Shown here: one piece after another, positions 9,681 to 17,597 of the stretch
Numbering within the stretch: the first letter of the stretch is position 1
Layout: the number at the start of each line of letters is the position of its first letter
Source of the DNA: Hyphomicrobiales bacterium
GTDB taxonomy: Bacteria > Pseudomonadota > Alphaproteobacteria > Rhizobiales > Rhizobiaceae
Length of the DNA stretch: 64,000 nt
Direction: 5' to 3'
NCBI GenBank assembly: GCA_900489925.1
Contig: UEHQ01000043.1
Span: forward strand, 40,680 to 104,679
Notes under the pieces: model-generated
What the model was told of the DNA's origin: nothing
Databases searched by the model: none
Seen by the model: only the letters and a program-made list of their open reading frames with translations
Position numbers and translations under genes: made by a program

Positions 9681-9872
9681 TCAGAGCCGGTCTACAGCAT
9701 TCTTCAGCTTATCCTTGACCTTGCCGGTCGCAACCTGGGCTTTGCCCTTTGCTTCCTGAGCCGCGCCTTCGGCTCGAAGGGAGTTATCGCCGGAAGCCTT
9801 TCCGATCGTCTGCTTCGCCTTGCCGGCGATTTCGTTCGTCTTACCGGAAATCTTGTCGGTGGTGCTACCCAT
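9681..9872 (-). CDS. CsbD-family stress protein
   Basis: A 63-residue hydrophilic protein built of short lysine/glycine/alanine repeats (KISGKTNEIAGKAKQTIGKA and GKAQVATGKVKDKLKN), the CsbD signature. Members are abundant in general stress and stationary phase and have no known enzymatic activity. AAGGAG lies seven bases before the ATG. The gene has its own promoter matching the EcfG/RpoE2 consensus 47 bases upstream (separate entry), which fits induction by the general stress response. It is separated from YqgE by 79 bp and could also receive read-through from it. Confidence 0.9.
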   Translation of the reverse strand: MGSTTDKISGKTNEIAGKAKQTIGKASGDNSLRAEGAAQEAKGKAQVATGKVKDKLKNAVDRL

Positions 9873-9918
9873 CTTGTGTCTCCTTGTTGGCGCGCTTTAT
9901 GCCCGCCTGCCAGATGGA

Positions 9919-9943
9919 AACGCCATGATAGCCAAATCGTTCC
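9919..9943 (-). promoter_or_regulatory. EcfG (RpoE2)-type general stress promoter of the csbD gene
   Basis: Read on the minus strand the sequence is GGAAC (9943-9939), 16 bases, then CGTT (9922-9919). This is the alphaproteobacterial EcfG/RpoE2 consensus (GGAAC, 16-17 bases, CGTT). The -10 element ends 46 bases before the csbD start codon at 9872. Motif and spacing are seen directly; use by EcfG is inferred, supported by the stress nature of CsbD. Confidence 0.75.
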
Positions 9944-9951
9944 GGATAGAA

Positions 9952-10557
9952 TTATGCGTGACCGGCTTCGGTCGACAGCATCGCCGCCGTGACGCCCATG
10001 CCCGCGAGCGCGCGCTCATATTTGTCGTCAAGATTGCGATCGAAGATCAATTCTTCGTTGGCCGGGCAATTCAGCCAGCCATTGTTGCCGACCTCGGCCT
10101 CCAGCTGACCAGCGCCCCAGCCGGCATAACCAAGCAGCATGGTTGCTCGCTTGGGGCCGGCGCCCTTCGAGATGGCGCGGATGATATCCAGCGTCGCGGT
10201 CATGCAGATATCGTCACTGACCGGAATGCTGGACTCGCAGAGATAATCGTCCGAATGAAGCACGAAGCCGCGGCCGCTTTCGACCGGACCGCCCGTCTGG
10301 ATCAACAGATCGCGAGAATGCGGAGGCAGCATGATCGCCTCTTCGTCCTTGATCATTTCCAGGTGCAGAAGAACATCGGTAAAGGTGAGATCCTGGGGTC
10401 TGTTGATGACAAAACCCATGGCGCCCGCATCCGAGTGGGCGCAAATGTAGATGACGGTTCGGGAAAAATTGCTGTCCGCCATCCCTGGCATGGCAATCAG
10501 GAACTGACCATCGAAGAAGCCGCGTTCACGTCCGTTTTTCAGCGTTGACAAGGACAT
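9952..10557 (-). CDS. YqgE/AlgH family protein (UPF0301)
   Basis: A 201-residue protein with the family N-terminus GQFLIAMPGMADSNFSRTVIYIC and the signature GAMGFVINRP, followed by GGPVESGRGFVLHS and the GYAGWGAGQLEAE block. The family is widespread and conserved; AlgH is linked to alginate regulation in Pseudomonas, but no biochemical role is firmly known. AGGAGG lies five bases before ATG 10557, which selects this start over a longer open frame to 10605. The start region is divergent from the DsbD-N-like gene. Confidence 0.92.
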   Translation of the reverse strand: MSLSTLKNGRERGFFDGQFLIAMPGMADSNFSRTVIYICAHSDAGAMGFVINRPQDLTFTDVLLHLEMIKDEEAIMLPPHSRDLLIQTGGPVESGRGFVLHSDDYLCESSIPVSDDICMTATLDIIRAISKGAGPKRATMLLGYAGWGAGQLEAEVGNNGWLNCPANEELIFDRNLDDKYERALAGMGVTAAMLSTEAGHA

Positions 10558-10698
10558 CCGTACCTCCTGCTGCCAGACCGCACGAGGCCCCGACACATGA
10601 AACATGTGCCAATCTCACAGATCAATCAACTGAAAATGAAAAATAAATTGGCCCGGTCTTCTGGCCGAACTTCCGGGTTTTCAATAAACCTTTGTTCC

Positions 10699-11538
10699 AT
10701 GATCATTATTTCCCGCTTTCCTAAACTATTGCAGGGCGCTGTCGTTTCGGCCGGCATATGTTTGTCCGTCATTTCTCCCGCGCGGGCGGAGATGTCCGCC
10801 TGGGCCGACAACGAAGGCGGGCGGATGCGGCTGGTGGCCTTGCCGCCGGATGCCGATGGAAAGATCCGGGCGGGGCTGCAAATCGAGCCGAAACCGGGCT
10901 GGATCACCTATTGGCGGGAGCCCGGAAACAACGGCATTCCGCCGCAGGTAACGATCGCGGCGGACGGCGGCGTCACGCTCGACCGGATGCTTTACCCTAT
11001 CCCCAAACACATCGCCGACGGACGCGTCGACGAGGTCGCCTACGACGCACCGCTGACCTTTCCGCTCGAACTGTCGGCCACGGGCGGGACGCCAAAGGAA
11101 ATCAAGGCGAACGCTTTCATCGGCATCTGCAAGGATATCTGCGTGCCATTCCAGGCCGAGCTGACGCTGGCGTTTTCGCCGGCCGCCCGCTCACGCCCGG
11201 AGGAAGAGCAGATATTGAGCGCTGCGGCCGCACGCCTGCCAGAGGCCCCTTCCCCGGATTTCCAGGTCACGGCGCACGCGCTTTCTGACGATCGGAAGGA
11301 ATTGAGCCTTTCCGTGACCCTGCCGGAAGGCGGCAGCCGCATTCCGGATGTGATCGTGGCCGGCCCCAGCGGATACGTCTTCACCAAGCAGCTGGACGGC
11401 AAGCGCGACGACAGGGATTTCACCACGACGGTCGCCATCGGCAAGCTGCCCAAGAACTACGATATTCACGGAAAGAGCTGGAGCGTGATGGTGATCGATG
11501 GCGCCCGCGCGATCGAGACGCCACTTGCCTTCGACTAA
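10699..11538 (+). CDS. Exported DsbD N-terminal-domain-like protein
   Basis: From ATG 10699 the protein is 279 residues with a signal peptide ending near SPARA, then a domain matching the periplasmic thiol-exchange domain of DsbD/ScsB: PKPGWITYWREPGNNGIPP, FPLELSATGG and IGICKDICVPFQAE with a CxxxC cysteine pair. There is no transmembrane DsbD core and no C-terminal thioredoxin domain, so it would receive electrons from another membrane partner or have a different role. The open frame extends to 10597, but the signal peptide favours 10699; no strong ribosome site is visible. A peroxiredoxin gene follows after 69 bp. Confidence 0.82.
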   Translation: MIIISRFPKLLQGAVVSAGICLSVISPARAEMSAWADNEGGRMRLVALPPDADGKIRAGLQIEPKPGWITYWREPGNNGIPPQVTIAADGGVTLDRMLYPIPKHIADGRVDEVAYDAPLTFPLELSATGGTPKEIKANAFIGICKDICVPFQAELTLAFSPAARSRPEEEQILSAAAARLPEAPSPDFQVTAHALSDDRKELSLSVTLPEGGSRIPDVIVAGPSGYVFTKQLDGKRDDRDFTTTVAIGKLPKNYDIHGKSWSVMVIDGARAIETPLAFD

Positions 11539-11607
11539 GCCGTTTCTATAGTCCACCAACCAATCCCGCGGCTAAGGCCGCCCTACAGCCAAGACCAGGA
11601 GAGTGCC

Positions 11608-12093
11608 ATGACAATCGCAATCGGCGACAAACTTCCCGCGGCAACGTTCAAGGAAAAGACGGCCGACGGCCCGGTCGAGACGACCACCGAGAGCCTTTTC
11701 AAGGGCAAGCGGGTCGTGCTGTTTGCCGTGCCCGGCGCCTTTACGCCGACCTGCACGCTCAACCACCTGCCGGGCTATCTCGAAAACCGCGACACCATCC
11801 TCGCCAAGGGCGTTGATGATATCGCCGTCGTTGCCGTCAACGACTGGCACGTCATGGGCGCCTGGGCACAATCGACAGGCGGATTGGGCAAGATCCATTT
11901 CCTCCCCGATTGGGATGCCTCCTTCACCAAGGCGCTGGGGCTGGATGCAGACCTCTCCGGCGGCGGTCTCGGCGTGCGCTCGAAGCGCTATTCGATGCTC
12001 GTCGAGGATGGCGTCGTGAAGTCGCTGAACGTCGAGGAAAACCCTGGCCAGGCCACGGTTTCCGGCGCCGCGACGATGCTCGAGCAGCTCTGA
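11608..12093 (+). CDS. Peroxiredoxin, Prx5/PrxII-like, 1-Cys form
   Basis: A 161-residue AhpC/TSA-fold protein reducing hydroperoxides in the cytoplasm. The peroxidatic cysteine is Cys49 in PGAFTPTCTLNHLPG, the exact Prx5/type II motif, and VNDWHVMGAWAQ and FLPDWDASFTKALGL also match the family. No second cysteine exists in the protein, so resolution must use glutathione/glutaredoxin or another thiol. CAGGAGAG precedes the ATG. The gene follows the DsbD-N-like thiol protein and ends at a strong terminator. Confidence 0.93.
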   Translation: MTIAIGDKLPAATFKEKTADGPVETTTESLFKGKRVVLFAVPGAFTPTCTLNHLPGYLENRDTILAKGVDDIAVVAVNDWHVMGAWAQSTGGLGKIHFLPDWDASFTKALGLDADLSGGGLGVRSKRYSMLVEDGVVKSLNVEENPGQATVSGAATMLEQL

Positions 12094-12116
12094 TCGCTCG
12101 TCCTGATTGACCAGCG

Positions 12117-12142
12117 AAAGCGGCCGCCTCGGCCGCTTTTTT
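12117..12142 (+). terminator. Rho-independent terminator after the peroxiredoxin gene
   Basis: A perfect 10-bp stem, AAAGCGGCCG (12117-12126) with CGGCCGCTTT (12130-12139), a 3-base CCT loop and six consecutive T (12137-12142). It begins 24 bases after the peroxiredoxin stop and isolates that transcript from the zinc operon. Confidence 0.9.
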
Positions 12143-12185
12143 GTTTTTGATGTCCTTCGCGTTTCGCCACTATTTTGCCGCATTC

Positions 12186-12217
12186 GTTATAATATAACAC
12201 GTAATGTTATTACATTA
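12186..12217 (+). promoter_or_regulatory. Zur-type operator: two adjacent AT-rich inverted repeats ahead of the zinc-uptake operon
   Basis: The first repeat is GTTATA-A-TATAAC (12186-12198). The second is TAATGT-TATT-ACATTA (12202-12217), overlapping GTAAT-GTT-ATTAC. Both are perfect in their arms. They resemble alphaproteobacterial Zur boxes (GTTATAATATAAC, GTAATGTTATAACATTAC). They end 11 bases before the first start codon of the operon, a position where a bound repressor would block transcription. No zur gene is in the window. Zinc control is inferred from motif plus gene content. Confidence 0.75.
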
Positions 12218-12228
12218 ACGAGGCATCA

Positions 12229-12357
12229 ATGAGCGAGACACGGTTGGATATCAGGACGAGACTGATCGGCTATTCCGCCGCCACGCGCGTCCTCGGCGTG
12301 CTTCTGCTGGTCGGAATGCTCTGGGGAGCGATCAGCTGGGCCGCGCGCCTGCCATGA
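12229..12357 (+). CDS. Small single-span membrane protein at the head of the zinc operon
   Basis: A 42-residue reading frame. It has a charged N-terminus (MSETRLDIRTRLIGYS), one hydrophobic segment rich in Leu/Val/Gly (about residues 22-36) and a short tail with two Trp. The stop overlaps the ATPase start as ATGA (12354-12357), a strong sign of translational coupling. It starts 11 bases after the Zur-like operator, so it is the first gene of the zinc-regulated message. I do not recognise a family. It could be an accessory subunit of the transporter or a leader peptide that sets expression of the ATPase. Confidence 0.6.
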   Translation: MSETRLDIRTRLIGYSAATRVLGVLLLVGMLWGAISWAARLP

Positions 12358-13094
12358 GCTCCGACGTGATCCGGTTTGACGACGTCACCATCGCTTACAA
12401 CAGGCACCCGGCCGTCCATCATATCTCGGGTACGATCACGGCGGGCAGCCTGACTGCCATCGCCGGCCCAAACGGCGCCGGCAAGTCAACGCTGCTGAAG
12501 GCGATCGCAGGGGAGCTTCGGCCCGCCGCCGGGACAGTCGAACACGGCCTGCAGCGCAACGAATTCGGCTATCTTCCCCAGGCGGCCGATATCGACCGCC
12601 GCTTCCCGATCTCCGTGATCGAAACGGTCTTGATCGGCGCCTGGCGGCAAACCGGCGCGTTTGGGCGCGTCGGCAAGGGCGAGATGACGAACGCCTTGCA
12701 AGCCATGTCTGCTGTCGGCCTTGAGGGCTTCGAGAGCCGGCAGATCGGCTCGCTGTCGGCCGGCCAGCTGCAGCGCGTTCTGTTTGCCCGGCTGTTGCTG
12801 CAGGATGCCAAGGTGATCCTCCTCGACGAGCCGTTCACCGCGATCGACGCGCGGACCACGCGCGACCTGCTCGATATCATCGCACGATGGCATGGCGAAC
12901 GCCGGACGGTGATTGCCGTACTTCATGATTTCGAGCAGATCCGCGCCCATTTTCCGCAGTCCCTGCTGCTTGCCCGCGAGCCGATCGCGTGGGGGCCGAC
13001 CGCGGAGGTGATGTCGTCGCAAAACCTGCTGAAAGCGCGCGCCATGGCGGAACGTTGGGATGCGGACGCGGACATTTGCGAGCCGGCCGCATGA
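12354..13094 (+). CDS. Zinc/manganese-type ABC transporter, ATP-binding protein
   Basis: A 246-residue ABC ATPase. Walker A is GPNGAGKST (residues 38-46), the Q-loop is FGYLPQ, the signature is SLSAGQLQRVLFAR, and Walker B is VILLDEPF. It belongs to the ZnuC/SitB/AztA group by its partners: a cluster A-I metal-binding protein and an ABC-3 permease. It hydrolyses ATP to drive metal import. Its start overlaps the small upstream gene and its stop overlaps the permease start, both as ATGA. The neighbouring Zur-like operator points to zinc rather than manganese. Confidence 0.92.
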   Translation: MSSDVIRFDDVTIAYNRHPAVHHISGTITAGSLTAIAGPNGAGKSTLLKAIAGELRPAAGTVEHGLQRNEFGYLPQAADIDRRFPISVIETVLIGAWRQTGAFGRVGKGEMTNALQAMSAVGLEGFESRQIGSLSAGQLQRVLFARLLLQDAKVILLDEPFTAIDARTTRDLLDIIARWHGERRTVIAVLHDFEQIRAHFPQSLLLAREPIAWGPTAEVMSSQNLLKARAMAERWDADADICEPAA

Positions 13095-13963
13095 TGACGC
13101 TTCACGATCTGCTTTTTGCGCCCTTTATCGAATACGGCTTCATGCGCCGTGCGCTCGTCGCCTGCCTGTGCCTGGGGCTCGGATCCGGGCCGATCGGCGT
13201 GTTTCTGATGCTACGACGGATGAGCCTGGTCGGCGATGCGATGAGCCACGCCATCCTGCCGGGTGCCGCCGTCGGCTACCTCGTCGCCGGATCGCTATCC
13301 CTGACAGCAATGGGTTTGGGCGGGCTGATCGCCGGGGTCGCGGTGGCGCTGCTATCCGGCGCCGTCAGCCGCGCGACGGTGCTGCAGGAGGATGCGAGTT
13401 TCGCCAGCTTCTATCTCGCATCGCTGGCGCTCGGCGTGCTGATCGTGTCGCTGCGCGGGTCGAACATCGACCTGCTGCATGTTCTCTTCGGCACGATTCT
13501 GGCCATCGACAACCCTGCCCTCTTTCAGATCGGCGCCATCACGACGCTGACGCTCATCGTGCTCGCCGTCATCTACCGGCCGCTGGTCATCGAATGCTTT
13601 GATCCGAGTTTCCTGCGGGCAATCGGCGCCCGCGGTTCGGTCTATCACCTGCTCTTCCTGCTGCTGGTCGTCCTCAATCTCGTCGCCAGCTTCCAGGCAC
13701 TTGGCACGCTGATGGCCGTGGGCCTGATGATGCTGCCCGCGGCGATCGCCCAGCTCTGGGCGCGCAGCCTGGCATCGATGATGGTCGTTGCCGCCGTGAG
13801 TGCCACCGCATCAGGCTACCTCGGCCTCATCGCCTCCTACCACCTCGAGCTCGCCTCAGGGCCGACGGTCATCGTGACTGCGGCGCTACTCTACGGGCTT
13901 TCCATCGTTTTCGCACCGTCGGGGCTTCTCCGACGCTATCCCCGCCCGCATCTGACGGGCTGA
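13091..13963 (+). CDS. Zinc/manganese-type ABC transporter, permease (ABC-3 family)
   Basis: A 290-residue, highly hydrophobic protein with about eight or nine predicted helices. The family signature is the stretch LMLRRMSLVGDAMSHAILPG, and the C-terminal MAVGLMMLPAAIAQLWAR is also characteristic of ZnuB/TroC permeases. I place the start at ATG 13091, which overlaps the ATPase stop (ATGA); a second ATG follows directly at 13094. It forms the inner-membrane channel for the metal delivered by the binding protein encoded 16 bp downstream. Confidence 0.93.
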   Translation: MMTLHDLLFAPFIEYGFMRRALVACLCLGLGSGPIGVFLMLRRMSLVGDAMSHAILPGAAVGYLVAGSLSLTAMGLGGLIAGVAVALLSGAVSRATVLQEDASFASFYLASLALGVLIVSLRGSNIDLLHVLFGTILAIDNPALFQIGAITTLTLIVLAVIYRPLVIECFDPSFLRAIGARGSVYHLLFLLLVVLNLVASFQALGTLMAVGLMMLPAAIAQLWARSLASMMVVAAVSATASGYLGLIASYHLELASGPTVIVTAALLYGLSIVFAPSGLLRRYPRPHLTG

Positions 13964-13979
13964 CATCCAGGAGACTTTC

Positions 13980-14879
13980 ATGATGTCCCACAGACTGCTT
14001 CTTTCCGCTGCGCTTCCTCTCTTGATGAGCCTTTCGGCCATGCCTGCCTCGGCCGAGACCTTGAAGGTGGTCGCATCGTTCACCGTGCTTGCCGATGTCG
14101 TCAGCCATGTCGGTGGGGATCATGTGAAGGTCACGAGCCTCGTCGGTCCGAACGGCGACCCCCACGAGTTCGAGCCGTCGCCCGCCGATGCCAGGAACCT
14201 CAAGGCAGCGAAGGTCGCCTTTGTCAGTGGCGAGGGGTTGGAAGGCTGGATGGACCGGTTGATCAGCGCCTCGGGCTACAAGGGTCAGCCGATCATGGTA
14301 TCGGACGGCATCAATACCCGCACAATGGAAGAAGACGGGCAAACGGTAACCGACCCGCACGTGTGGAACAGCCCTGTCAACGTCAAGGTCTGGGTTGCCA
14401 ATATCGAGAAGGCGCTGTCGGCGGCCGATCCGGCTGATGCCGCCGCGTTCAAAGCCAATGCCGCGGCCTACGGCAAGACGCTCGATGCGCTGGATGCCTA
14501 TGCGCATTCGAAATTCGACACCATACCTGACGATCGCCGCAAGGTGCTGACCAGCCACGATGCCTTCGGCTATTTCGGCCGCGAGTATAATGTCGGCTTT
14601 CTCGCCCCGCTCGGCGTATCGACCGAAAGCGAAGCGTCGGCGGCCGACGTCGCCAGGCTGATCGAGCAGATCAAGGCGGAGCACGTGAAGACGTACTTCT
14701 TCGAGAACTCCAACGATCCGCGCCTCGTGAAGCAGATCGCCAAGGCGACGGGCGCCGAACCGGGCGGCGAACTCTACGTCGAGTCACTGTCGGCACCGAA
14801 GGGACCGGCCCCGACCTACGAGAAGATGTTCCGCTACAACGTCGACCAGATCGCCGCCGCGATGGCGAAGACGATGTGA
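13980..14879 (+). CDS. Zinc-type metal-binding protein of the ABC transporter (ZnuA/AztC-like)
   Basis: A 299-residue periplasmic cluster A-I binding protein. The signal peptide ends at PASA (residue 25). Metal ligands expected from the family are His62 (GDPHEFEP), His127 (DPHVW) and His193 (TSHDAFGYF). A third histidine at this place is typical of zinc binders, whereas Mn binders have Glu. The fourth ligand position reads YVESLS, with Glu268 where Asp is more usual. The His-rich loop of ZnuA is absent, as in AztC-type proteins. AGGAG precedes the start. No aztD-like chaperone gene follows. Confidence 0.9.
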   Translation: MMSHRLLLSAALPLLMSLSAMPASAETLKVVASFTVLADVVSHVGGDHVKVTSLVGPNGDPHEFEPSPADARNLKAAKVAFVSGEGLEGWMDRLISASGYKGQPIMVSDGINTRTMEEDGQTVTDPHVWNSPVNVKVWVANIEKALSAADPADAAAFKANAAAYGKTLDALDAYAHSKFDTIPDDRRKVLTSHDAFGYFGREYNVGFLAPLGVSTESEASAADVARLIEQIKAEHVKTYFFENSNDPRLVKQIAKATGAEPGGELYVESLSAPKGPAPTYEKMFRYNVDQIAAAMAKTM

Positions 14880-14892
14880 TCGCCCGCGAAGG

Positions 14893-15201
14893 CTAGACCT
14901 GCAGATCGAATACGATCAGGCCGCCCAGCCCGCCGTCCGTCGACGAGACTATGCGCTCGCCGACGGCGACGTGTTCGGGGTGAACAAGATAGACATCGCG
15001 CGCTTCCGGGCTTTCGAAGGTGACCGTGAAGCCATCGACGAACCCTGCGTGCAAGCCCTCCGGCGAAACATTCGGGCCATGCTTGATGTCGAGGATGCCC
15101 GGGATCAACTGCTTCAGCGCGACGATCGATTCGAACAAGGATTGCTTCTCTTCGCCCGACATCGCGGCCTTCAGCCGCATCAGCACGCAGTGCAGAATCA
15201 T
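14893..15201 (-). CDS. Dabb-family (stress-responsive alpha-beta barrel) protein
   Basis: A 102-residue dimeric alpha-beta barrel protein: it opens MILHCVLMRLK, carries PGILDIKHGPNVSPEG, and ends with the conserved VYLVHPEHVAV segment typical of Dabb domains. Bacterial members are poorly characterised; plant homologues are stress-induced. GGAGGT six bases before ATG 15201 sets the start, rather than the longer open frame to 15357. It converges on the zinc-binding-protein gene with 13 bp between stops. Confidence 0.87.
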   Translation of the reverse strand: MILHCVLMRLKAAMSGEEKQSLFESIVALKQLIPGILDIKHGPNVSPEGLHAGFVDGFTVTFESPEARDVYLVHPEHVAVGERIVSSTDGGLGGLIVFDLQV

Positions 15202-15445
15202 ATGGTGACCTCCCGAATGATATTGTCGGCACAATAGAGAGAAAACATAACAGGACAACCCACGAAGGCATCTCCTGCGCGATGCGCGGCTCGCCCAAGC
15301 GTTTCTACGGGGTGGCCATTTCGAATGCAGTAACCGTCGTAAACGGAACAACGCCACGCCTGTTCTGCTCTAAGCTCTGCCCTATGTTGCGCAAGGAAGA
15401 GGAGCCATGCGCAGCCCTGCAGCATTTTCAACGGAGGAGATGAAA

Positions 15446-16636
15446 ATGAGCAAGAACCGTGGCGTCGTGTACATGCGGCCCGGCGTTGTCGAAATCCATG
15501 ACATCGATGATCCGAAGCTCGAGGCACCCGATGGGCGCCGCATCGAGCATGGCGTTATCCTGAAGGTGATCTCGACCAATATCTGCGGATCGGACCAGCA
15601 TATGGTGCGCGGCCGCACCACGGCGATGCCGGGGCTGGTTCTCGGCCACGAGATCACCGGTCAGATCATCGAAAAGGGCATCGACGTCGAGATGCTCGAG
15701 GTCGGCGACATCGTCTCCGTGCCGTTCAACGTCGCCTGCGGTCGCTGCCGCTGCTGCAAGTCACAGGACACCGGTGTGTGCCTGACCGTCAACCCGTCAC
15801 GCGCCGGCGGCGCCTATGGCTATGTCGACATGGGTGGCTGGATCGGCGGCCAGGCCCGCTACGTCACCATTCCCTATGCCGACTTCAACCTCCTGAAATT
15901 TCCGGACCGTGACCGGGCGATGGAGAAGATCCGCGACCTCACCATGCTCTCAGACATCCTGCCGACCGGCTTCCACGGCGCGGTGCGTGCCGGCGTCGGC
16001 GTCGGCTCGACGGTTTATGTCGCAGGCGCAGGTCCGGTCGGACTTGCGGCGGCCGCTTCCGCCCGCATCCTGGGTGCCGCCGTGGTGATGATCGGCGACT
16101 TCAACAAGGATCGCCTGGCGCATGCGGCCCGCGTCGGCTTCGAGCCGATCGATCTCTCGAAGAGCGACCGTCTGGGCGACATGATCGCTCAGGTGACCGG
16201 CAGCAACGAGGTGGACAGCGCGATCGACGCCGTCGGCTTCGAGGCACGCGGCCATTCGGGCGGCGAGCAGCCGGCGATCGTTCTGAACCAGATGATGGAC
16301 ATCACCCGCGCCGCCGGCTCGATCGGCATTCCCGGCCTCTACGTGACCGAGGACCCCGGCGCCGTCGACAGTGCGGCCAAGACCGGCAACCTGTCGCTGC
16401 GCTTCGGGCTTGGCTGGGCGAAGGCTCAATCCTTCCACACCGGCCAGACACCGGTGCTGAAGTACAATAGGCAGCTGATGCAGGCCATCCTGCACGACCG
16501 CCTGCCGATCGCCGATATCGTCAACGCCAAGGTGATCCCGCTCGAGGAAGCCGTGCAGGGCTACGAGAGCTTCGACCACGGGGCGGCAACGAAATTCGTG
16601 CTCGACCCGCATGGGGATGTCGCGAAGGCGGCTTGA
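15446..16636 (+). CDS. fdhA: Zinc-dependent, glutathione-independent formaldehyde dehydrogenase (FdhA-type)
   Basis: A 396-residue medium-chain dehydrogenase. Catalytic zinc site: Cys in STNICGSDQHMVRG and the GHEITG glutamate/histidine; structural zinc site: four cysteines in ACGRCRCCKSQDTGVC; nucleotide fold: GAGPVGLAAAASARILGA. The segment MRPGVVEIHDIDDP and the length match the FdhA/PFDH group, which oxidises formaldehyde to formate with tightly bound NAD. GGAGG 8-9 bases upstream selects ATG 15446. Single gene with 244 bp free upstream, so it has its own promoter, though I see no clear box. Confidence 0.88.
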   Translation: MSKNRGVVYMRPGVVEIHDIDDPKLEAPDGRRIEHGVILKVISTNICGSDQHMVRGRTTAMPGLVLGHEITGQIIEKGIDVEMLEVGDIVSVPFNVACGRCRCCKSQDTGVCLTVNPSRAGGAYGYVDMGGWIGGQARYVTIPYADFNLLKFPDRDRAMEKIRDLTMLSDILPTGFHGAVRAGVGVGSTVYVAGAGPVGLAAAASARILGAAVVMIGDFNKDRLAHAARVGFEPIDLSKSDRLGDMIAQVTGSNEVDSAIDAVGFEARGHSGGEQPAIVLNQMMDITRAAGSIGIPGLYVTEDPGAVDSAAKTGNLSLRFGLGWAKAQSFHTGQTPVLKYNRQLMQAILHDRLPIADIVNAKVIPLEEAVQGYESFDHGAATKFVLDPHGDVAKAA

Positions 16637-16761
16637 AGTCGTTAGAGCCTTGGAGCGGTTGTCACACAGCCGCTCCTCCAGCCAAGCAAATTTCGCTGGT
16701 GAAACAGTCCCCATCGGGCACTTTGCAGATGACGCGCCCGAGCCCGTCAGCAAGGCCGTCG

Positions 16762-17316
16762 TTAGAGAATCCTCACCACCGCTCGATCCAGCGCCGTATC
16801 TTCGCGGTAGATCAACCGAACGAGAGCCGCTGCGGCAAAACCCGTCAGCGCGCCGCCGACAACGTCCCCGACATAATGCGTGCCGATGAAGACGCGGGAT
16901 ACGGCAACCACAAGCGCCGCCACGAAAAACGCCGCTCCCAGTTTGCGCATGTCATGGAACAGGAAGGCCGCGGCTATCGCGAATGCTGCCGTCGCGTGGT
17001 CGGAGGGAAAGGACGGATCGGCGCTGGGCGCAATCAGCAGATGCGTAACACCCGCATCGTAGGGTCGGATCCTGTGCACGACGAGCAGTATGAGCTGGTT
17101 GATCGCAAGACCGAGAATAAACGACAGGCCGGACGCAACGAGCACATGTCTGACATGGCTGCGATCGTCCCGGCGCCACCATTGTACGGCCACAAGCAGG
17201 ACAACGATCGGAACCCCGATCATTGAAACGTAGACCATCGCAATGTCGGCAAACTGGTTCCGGTTCGAGAGACCGTTGATAGCGTGGGTTACCGCCGCGT
17301 CGAACTCGTACATCAT
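16762..17316 (-). CDS. PAP2-family membrane phosphatase
   Basis: About 184 residues with five or six membrane helices. All three PAP2 motifs are visible: VVHRIRP (K/R-x6-RP), SFPSDHATA (PSGH-like, with Asp for Gly), and SRVFIGTHYVGDVVGG (SR-x5-H-x3-D). The family dephosphorylates lipid phosphates such as undecaprenyl pyrophosphate or phosphatidate on the periplasmic side. TGAGG sits 3-6 bases before two adjacent ATGs (17316 and 17313); an open frame continues to 17415, and I judge the shorter form more likely. Specific substrate unknown. Confidence 0.85.
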   Translation of the reverse strand: MMYEFDAAVTHAINGLSNRNQFADIAMVYVSMIGVPIVVLLVAVQWWRRDDRSHVRHVLVASGLSFILGLAINQLILLVVHRIRPYDAGVTHLLIAPSADPSFPSDHATAAFAIAAAFLFHDMRKLGAAFFVAALVVAVSRVFIGTHYVGDVVGGALTGFAAAALVRLIYREDTALDRAVVRIL

Positions 17317-17597
17317 TGGCCTCATTGCTGCTTTCGAGCGGCCGGTGTGCCTGAGCTTTCTGACAGGGTCCTGAACTTCCCTCTCGAATGAGAGGGCATA
17401 CCGAAAGGCGCTCACCGTAACGCGGCAAGGCGCCTAGCGGTTTGGGGGGCGGCGGCATAGCCCGGCGGTGGGCTGCCGGTGTAATTGGTGAACCCTCAGG
17501 ATGGGCGCGAGCGAAACGTTTGGTCCGAGAGCGATTAACAGAAATCCCCGCCTGAGATTTGTGCTAACCTACTTCAAGGCCAATGCGGGAGATTTCG

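Noticed and set aside
16652..16676. GGAGCGG/CCGCTCC hairpin after the formaldehyde dehydrogenase gene
   Set aside because: Stem of seven with an 11-base loop and no T-run; may be chance in GC-rich DNA.
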